From assembly GCF_039523795.1 (NCBI RefSeq), contig NZ_BAAAFZ010000067.1, positions 1 through 37,669 of the forward strand: 37,669 nucleotides of DNA, in the 5' to 3' direction. The notes beneath the pieces are model-generated. The model was given only the letters and a program-made list of their open reading frames with translations, searched no databases and was not told the DNA's origin. This document shows, one piece after another, positions 33,281 through 37,669 of this stretch (within the stretch, counting starts at the first letter, position 1; the number at the start of each line of letters is the position of its first letter). Both the position numbers and the translations under genes were made by a program. Source of the DNA: Craurococcus roseus (lineage in GTDB: Bacteria; Pseudomonadota; Alphaproteobacteria; Acetobacterales; Acetobacteraceae).

Positions 33281-35266
33281 TCAGGAAGCCGCGGGCTCCG
33301 CGGCCGCGACGCCGCCCGGCACCCCGACCGCTCCCAGAGCGAACCGGGCCGCCACCGCTGCGGTGGGCGCGGGGCGGCCGAGCAGGAAGCCCTGGCCTTG
33401 CGCGCAACCGGCGTCGCGCAGGCTAGCGACCTGCTCCGCCGTTTCCACGCCTTCGGCGGTGACGATCAGGCCGAGGGCGCGGCCGAGCGCGACCACGCTG
33501 CACACGATGGCGGCCGCCTTGGGGTCCTCCCCCATGCCGAGGACGAAGGAGCGGTCTATCTTCAGCTTGTCGAACGGGAAGCGCCACAGGTAGCCGAGGC
33601 TGGAGTGGCCGGTGCCGAAATCGTCCATGGCGATGGAGCAGCCGAGCGCGCGGAGTTCCGTCAGCGTGCGCAGCGCCGCGTCCGTGTCGTGCAGGAGGAG
33701 GCCCTCGGTGATCTCCAGTTCCAACCGGTCCGGCGGCAAGCCGGAGACGGCCAGCGCGTCGCGCACCAGGGCGACGAGGTCGGCGCCGCGCCGGGACTGC
33801 ACCGGTGACAGGTTCACCGCGACCCTCAGCCCGTCCGGCCACCCGGAGGCCTCGGCGCAGGCGCGCCGCAGCACCCAGGCCCCGATGGGCACGATCAGCC
33901 CGGTTTCCTCGGCGATGGGGATGAACGCATCGGGCGGCACGGGGCCGCGCTCCGCGTGCTGCCAGCGCAGCAGCGCTTTGAAGCCGACGAGGGCGCCGTC
34001 GGCCAAGCGATGGAGCGGCTGGTACGCGAGCTGGAAGTCGCCCTCCGCGGCCGCGGTCCGGAGATCCTGCGTGAGGCGCCGGCGCGCCGCCAGGGCCGCG
34101 TCCATGCCCGGTTCGAAGCACCGAACCATGCCCCTGTCATCGGTCTTGGAACGGTAGAGCGCCGCGTCGGCCGCGCGCATCAGCGCGTCCGGCTCTCCGG
34201 CGTCCATGGGCGCCGCCGCGACGCCGGCGCTCGCGCCGCACGTCACCTGGTGACCGCCGGGCAGGTCGAACGGCTCGGACAACGCGACGACCAGCCGTTC
34301 CGCCAACCGCGCGGCGCTTTCGGGCTGCGCGGCGCCGCCCGCCTGCGCGACCGCGAACTCGTCCCCGCCGAGCCGCGCCACCACGTCCCCCTCCCGCACC
34401 CCGGCGCGCAGCCGCGCCGCGACGGCTTGCAGCAGGGCGTCACCTGCCGCGTGGCCGAGGCTGTCGTTCACCTCCTTGAACCGGTCCAAGTCCACGGCGA
34501 TCACGGCGACCTTCCCGCCGGCGCCCTCCCGGCAGCGCGACAGCGCGTCCGACAGCGCTCCTGCGAAGTGCGGGCGGTTCGGCAACCCGGTCAGCGCGTC
34601 GTGCATGGCGAGGAAGCGCACCTTCGCCTCGGCCGCGCGCCGCTGCCGGGTGCGGCGCCACGCGGCGATCGCCGGCGGGAGCCCGGCCAGGAGCACCAGA
34701 CCCGCGACCGCGACCTCCAAGGCGAAGAACGCCCGCCGGTACAGGAGCTGTCGGCCGGTTTGGTCTACGTAGACTTCGGCGACGCCGATCACGCGCCCTT
34801 GCCGGTAGGCCGGCACGTAGGCTTCGGCGTAGTGGGTCGGACGGTGCGGAGGCGTGCCCCGCGCAGCCGCGACGTGGGAGCCGCCGGCCAGGATGGCCGC
34901 CGCGGTCGCGCTGCTGCCGCGGTGGCCGGCCAGCGTCTCCCCGATGCTTTCCGGCCTTTGCAGGTCGTCGGAGATGAAGACGAGCCGGCCTTCGGCGTCG
35001 AAGAGCTTGTAGCGGAACACCTCGCCGAAGCGGCGTGCTCGGGAGAGCGCCGCGCGGGCGGCGTCCGAAGGAAGGTTGCGGGCGAGCAGCGACGTCAGGT
35101 CGTCGCCCAGGCTGTCGGCGAGGTCCGAAGCCCAAGCGTGCGCGGTCGCCTCGGCCTCCTTCTGCATCAGCCAAGCGGCCGCCCGCTCGTTCAGCAGCGC
35201 CCCGCCGGCCGCGAGCAGCACCGCGCCGAGCGCGAAGGCGAGCGGCAAGCGCGCATCGGCCGGCAC
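33281..35266 (-). CDS. Membrane GGDEF-EAL protein with degenerate EAL motif
   Basis: This is a c-di-GMP signalling protein of about 661 residues. Two membrane segments (about 7-25 and 182-202) flank a periplasmic sensor region of about 150 residues. A GGDEF domain has LTGLPNRPHF, VDLDRFKEVNDSLGH and GGDEF at 300-304; the inhibitory RxxD site is at 291-294 (REGD). Diguanylate cyclase activity is therefore likely. The C-terminal EAL domain reads GFKALLRW where GFEALLRW is usual, so the metal-binding Glu is Lys (430). The other motifs (NLSPVQ, LEITE, DDFGTGHSSL, KIDRSF, AEGVET) remain. The start is uncertain: no ATG fits and GTG 35266 or TTG 35269 best frame the first helix. Confidence 0.82.
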   Translation of the reverse strand: MPADARLPLAFALGAVLLAAGGALLNERAAAWLMQKEAEATAHAWASDLADSLGDDLTSLLARNLPSDAARAALSRARRFGEVFRYKLFDAEGRLVFISDDLQRPESIGETLAGHRGSSATAAAILAGGSHVAAARGTPPHRPTHYAEAYVPAYRQGRVIGVAEVYVDQTGRQLLYRRAFFALEVAVAGLVLLAGLPPAIAAWRRTRQRRAAEAKVRFLAMHDALTGLPNRPHFAGALSDALSRCREGAGGKVAVIAVDLDRFKEVNDSLGHAAGDALLQAVAARLRAGVREGDVVARLGGDEFAVAQAGGAAQPESAARLAERLVVALSEPFDLPGGHQVTCGASAGVAAAPMDAGEPDALMRAADAALYRSKTDDRGMVRCFEPGMDAALAARRRLTQDLRTAAAEGDFQLAYQPLHRLADGALVGFKALLRWQHAERGPVPPDAFIPIAEETGLIVPIGAWVLRRACAEASGWPDGLRVAVNLSPVQSRRGADLVALVRDALAVSGLPPDRLELEITEGLLLHDTDAALRTLTELRALGCSIAMDDFGTGHSSLGYLWRFPFDKLKIDRSFVLGMGEDPKAAAIVCSVVALGRALGLIVTAEGVETAEQVASLRDAGCAQGQGFLLGRPAPTAAVAARFALGAVGVPGGVAAAEPAAS

Positions 35267-35600
35267 CAACTGCGCCGTCGCGGCAGCGACGCGACGAATG
35301 GGGCCGGAACGGCGCTCAGGGGCGTCGTCGATGGGTGGTCCTGGCTGCGCTACGCTGTCTCGCAGGGGCCTTGCTCGCGGTTTCTGGGCGGCTCGCCTCC
35401 TGGCGCGCCGGGATGCCTCAGATTGCTGTGGCAAAGGTTGCCGCCCCGTGAAGGCGCGGCCCACGGCGCTCCGGACCCTTGTCGCCTCGAGGGTGGTAGG
35501 GGCAACAAAGAGCCGAGTTTCGCTGAGCCAGCGATCCACCGCCTTGGATGTTCCCACCCATGGCGATCCCAGACCGGACGATTTCGCCCGAGAGGGCCGC
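35267..35600. other. Spacer upstream of the GGDEF-EAL gene
   Basis: About 330 bases lie between the chosen GGDEF-EAL start and the recognisable CBS-pseudogene remnant. The minus-strand frame of the GGDEF-EAL gene stays open through it, so a longer N-terminus is possible, but I see no family-like sequence or clear ribosome binding site. It may contain the decayed 3' end of the CBS gene. Confidence 0.35.
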
Positions 35601-35898
35601 CGGCGCATCTTCCATGCGGGCGTCCACGCGCTCCACGCCTTGCGCCCGGCTTGTTGGTCGACGTTCCGGAACAGGCGCAGCGGCCGGCCGGCTGGTTTGT
35701 CCTCGGCGCCCGCGAGGCGGCGGACGGGTCTGCCTTCGTGACGATCCCCAGCAGGCGCCCCTTGGGATTGACCACCGGCACCTACGAGATGCCGCGGTCG
35801 CTGGGCAGCCTCGCCAACGACGCCACCGGCATGTCGGGCGGAACAGTCGCCACCTCCTTGGTCATCAGGTCGCACGCGAGAAGCGGGCCGGGGTCCAT
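35601..35898 (-). pseudogene. CBS-domain protein pseudogene
   Basis: From ATG 35898 the frame reads ACDLMTKEVATVPPDMPVAS, a typical first half of a CBS domain. It is interrupted by TAG at 35782-35784 right after SDRGIS. The same frame then goes on PVVNPKGRLLGIVTKADP, the second half of that CBS domain. After KADP the expected continuation (RRLAGAEDKPAG, LFRNVDQQAG) appears in another frame, showing a frameshift. Beyond this no second CBS or BON domain can be recognised. Intact relatives bind adenosyl nucleotides and are often induced under low oxygen. An FNR-like site lies 61 bases upstream of the old start. Confidence 0.75.
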
Positions 35899-35958
35899 GG
35901 CGGCTTCCGTCCGGCTTTCCGGCCCGAGGTTACGGCCGGTGCCGAAAGGGGGGACTCC

Positions 35959-35972
35959 TTGCGCTGGATCAA
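35959..35972 (-). promoter_or_regulatory. FNR/FixK-like site upstream of the CBS pseudogene
   Basis: TTGCG-CTGG-ATCAA matches the FNR/FixK consensus TTGAT-N4-ATCAA in 8 of 10 arm positions, with one arm perfect. It lies 61 bases from the CBS pseudogene's ATG, a suitable distance for class II activation. Function is inferred from sequence and from known regulation of such genes. Confidence 0.5.
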
Positions 35973-36064
35973 GGGCCGCAGTTTTCCGGCCCGCGGCGGC
36001 AGGGCGACGGACCGAATTCGTGACGAAAACGCGGCGTGTCGGCTGTCGGCCGTTGCGCCGGCCT

Positions 36065-36078
36065 TTGACCCCGATCAA
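36065..36078 (+). promoter_or_regulatory. FNR/FixK-like site upstream of the universal stress protein gene
   Basis: TTGAC-CCCG-ATCAA matches the FNR/FixK consensus TTGAT-N4-ATCAA in 9 of 10 arm positions. It ends 63 bases before the universal stress protein ATG, consistent with a site centred near -41.5 and a short leader. The paired site at 35959-35972 serves the opposite direction. Confidence 0.6.
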
Positions 36079-36141
36079 TGCGCGCGCCCCACCGCTGCAT
36101 AGCCTGGGCTGGCGATCGTCCGAGCGACGGGGAGGGGTGCG

Positions 36142-36990
36142 ATGGGGTACGCCGCGCTGATGGTGCATGTCGAGCCGGACGACGCGGCCGAGCCGCGCAT
36201 CCGCCTCGCCGCCGACCTCGCCGACCGGTTCGAGGCCGCCCTCATCGGCTTCGCGGGCGCCACCGTGATGCCGCCGCCCGTCACCGCCCCGGTCCTCGGC
36301 CCTGGGGTGGCCGTGGAGGTTTTGGAAGCGGAGCAGCGACGCGTGGAAGCCGGGTTGCGCGCCGCGCACGAGCGGTTCCGGACGATCGCGGAGCGGGACG
36401 GGCGGCGCACCGGCTGGCGGTCGTTTCTCGATCACCCGGCCGCGGCCCTCGCGCGCGAGGCGCGGGCCGCCGATCTGCTGATCGGCGGGCGGGGCGGCGG
36501 GGCCTTCGGGCTCGGGCGCGACCAAACGGTGGACGCGGGCGACCTGCTGATGCGGGCGGGCCGGCCCGTCCTGGTCGTGCCCCCGGGCGTCGCGGTTTTG
36601 GAAGCCCGGCGAGTCTTGGTCGCTTGGAAGGACACCCGGGAAGCCCGGCGCGCTGTGGCGGACGCCTTGCCCCTGCTGGCCGACGCCGAAGAAGTGCTCG
36701 TCGTCGAGGCCGTGCCGGACGAGGCGGGGGACCGCGAGGCCGCGACGCGGCGCACGGGCGACGTGGCGGCCCTGCTGGAGCGCCACGGTGCGACCGCCCG
36801 AGGCGAAACGCTCGAATCGCACGCCGGCCGCGCCGTGGCGGACGCGTTGCTGCGCGCGGCCGAGCGCCACGGCGCGGACCTGGTCGTCGCCGGGGGCTAC
36901 GGGCACGCGCGGCTGCGCGAGTGGGCCTTCGGCGGAGTCACGCGGGACCTGCTGGCGCGGTGCCCGGTGTGTTGCCTGCTGAGCCACTGA
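36142..36990 (+). CDS. Tandem-domain universal stress protein
   Basis: This is a 282-residue cytoplasmic protein with two UspA domains. The first (about 1-148) starts YAALMVHVEPDDAAEPRIRL and ends AADLLIGGRGGGAFG, RPVLVVPPG. The second (about 155-282) reads VLVAWKDTREARRAVADALP and ends GADLVVAGGYGHARLREWAF, GGVTRDLLARCPVCCLLSH. The second domain keeps the G-x2-G-x9-G-S/T-like nucleotide-binding motif; the first is degenerate. GGGGAGGGG precedes the ATG. An FNR-like box lies in its promoter region, and a cytochrome c gene follows 49 bases on, suggesting a low-oxygen response unit. Confidence 0.88.
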   Translation: MGYAALMVHVEPDDAAEPRIRLAADLADRFEAALIGFAGATVMPPPVTAPVLGPGVAVEVLEAEQRRVEAGLRAAHERFRTIAERDGRRTGWRSFLDHPAAALAREARAADLLIGGRGGGAFGLGRDQTVDAGDLLMRAGRPVLVVPPGVAVLEARRVLVAWKDTREARRAVADALPLLADAEEVLVVEAVPDEAGDREAATRRTGDVAALLERHGATARGETLESHAGRAVADALLRAAERHGADLVVAGGYGHARLREWAFGGVTRDLLARCPVCCLLSH

Positions 36991-37039
36991 CGGTGCGGCC
37001 GCGGACGGCGGCGCGCCCGCGCGAAGGAAAGGGGCGGCC

Positions 37040-37366
37040 ATGCGACGCGGATGGAAGGGGCTCTTTGGGCTCGCCGGCGCCTTCTTGGCGACCGTGGCGG
37101 GGGCGCAGCAGGAGGGCGATCCCGCGGCCGGCCGGCGCTTGGCGGAGGCTTGGTGCAGCGGCTGCCACGTTATCGGGCCCGGCGCATCCGGGCCCGTGGT
37201 GGACGCGACGCCCACCTTCCCATCCATCGCCCGGATGCCCTCGGCCACGGGTATGTCGCTGCGCGCATTCCTGCTCACGCCGCACTCGCGCATGCCCGAC
37301 ATCCAGATGTCGCGCGAGCAGACGGACGACGTTGTGGCTTACATCCTCAGCCTGCGGGGCCGGTAG
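37040..37366 (+). CDS. Small periplasmic class I cytochrome c
   Basis: This 108-residue precursor has a signal peptide (KGLFGLAGAFLATVAGAQQ). The mature part carries one haem-binding CSGCH motif near residue 39 and a probable axial Met in LLTPHSRMPDIQMSREQTDD. The last helix is VVAYILSLRGR. Size and layout fit a mono-haem class I cytochrome that moves electrons in the periplasm. AAGGAAAGGGG lies before the ATG. It follows the universal stress protein gene on the same strand and could share its FNR-like promoter. Confidence 0.9.
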   Translation: MRRGWKGLFGLAGAFLATVAGAQQEGDPAAGRRLAEAWCSGCHVIGPGASGPVVDATPTFPSIARMPSATGMSLRAFLLTPHSRMPDIQMSREQTDDVVAYILSLRGR

Positions 37367-37434
37367 GCCGGGGAGGCTCCGGGGAAGGAGCGGCCGCCCC
37401 CGGACTCGCCTGCCCTTCGGCAAACAAGGGGCCG

Positions 37435-37560
37435 TCATGGCTCCGGTTCGCGGAAGGAGGCCAGGGGCATCCCGCCGGGGCGGCGCAATCGCCCGATCCG
37501 TGCGTAGAAGCGGCCCGGTTCGCTGGTGGCGAAGGCCACGGGGGCGCGGCCCGCTAGCGT
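37435..37560 (-). CDS. Unidentified short coding-like frame
   Basis: A minus-strand frame reads TLAGRAPVAFATSEPGRFYA, then RIGRLRRPGGMPLASFREPE, ending at TGA 37435-37437. Nearly every third codon position is G or C, as in real genes of this genome, but no clear start exists: upstream in the same frame the codon bias drops. It may be the 3' end of a gene broken by a frameshift, or a short decayed gene. The FYARIG segment faintly recalls acetyltransferase tails; I do not assign a function. Confidence 0.35.
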   Translation of the reverse strand, partial: TLAGRAPVAFATSEPGRFYARIGRLRRPGGMPLASFREPEP

Positions 37561-37586
37561 GCGGACCGCGCCCCCCTCCGGGCGGT

Positions 37587-37669
37587 TCAGACCAGGACGA
37601 TGTCGCTCGCCGTCAACGCCGGCGCCCCGGCGAAGGTGGCGACGACGACGCGCGCCCCGGCCCCGGCGC
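37587..37669 (-). CDS. 3' end of an unidentified gene running off the right edge
   Basis: The last 83 bases on the minus strand read RVVVATFAGAPALTASDIVL and stop at TGA 37587-37589. Third codon positions are G or C throughout, so this is probably real coding sequence. The ending resembles the tails of some RTX/haemolysin-type calcium-binding proteins, but too little is visible to be sure. Confidence 0.4.
   Translation of the reverse strand, partial: AGAGARVVVATFAGAPALTASDIVLV

Overview
This is a high-G+C chromosomal segment from an alphaproteobacterium, most likely Acetobacteraceae (Roseomonas-like). That rests on protein flavour, on the rpsT/dnaA/dnaN and mutM/ubiE neighbourhood, and on an F1-only atpHAGDC operon. 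The taxonomic call is inference. A 13-base N run at 11922-11934 marks an assembly gap.

Layout. (1) 1-1088 is mobile debris: a truncated tyrosine recombinase (minus) abutting a decayed IS21-family element (istA and istB fragments plus a right-end terminal repeat). (2) 1464-7472 is the conserved replication and housekeeping block: dnaN, dnaA, rpsT, an enoyl-CoA hydratase and mutM on the minus strand, and divergent ubiE. (3) 7613-8842 encodes a membrane-anchored protein with an SH3 domain. (4) 9047-18640 (minus) is a gene cluster that together looks like a C30 (diapo)carotenoid glycosyl-ester pathway. It has two CrtI/CrtN-type desaturase/oxidases, a PlsC-type acyltransferase, a CrtQ-like glycosyltransferase, an HpnC-HpnD fusion, HpnE and an aldehyde dehydrogenase. 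Most junctions overlap by 1-4 bases. Squalene made by HpnCDE is the inferred precursor, since no squalene-hopene cyclase is present. (5) 18719-20371 is an acyl-CoA dehydrogenase.

(6) 20438-22557 holds two coupled genes for small-domain proteins (DUF5872 and DUF3140) with long histone-H1-like Lys/Arg/Ala tails. (7) 22691-26762 has uronate dehydrogenase, an orphan TRAP solute-binding protein, a GH10 xylanase and a ferritin-like diiron protein, suggesting use of plant-cell-wall sugars. (8) 26954-31861 (minus) is the F1-ATP synthase operon atpHAGDC. (9) 32070-37669 has an MFS transporter pseudogene, a GGDEF/EAL protein with a degenerate EAL motif and a CBS-domain pseudogene. It also has a tandem universal stress protein, a small cytochrome c and the 3' end of one or two unidentified genes. 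Two FNR/FixK-like palindromes lie between the CBS pseudogene and the stress protein, at nearly equal distance from each start codon.

The most interesting material is the squalene-route C30 carotenoid cluster with its fused HpnC-HpnD enzyme. Next are the FNR-like divergent promoter and the paired histone-tailed proteins. All functions are read from sequence motifs and family knowledge; no search was run.
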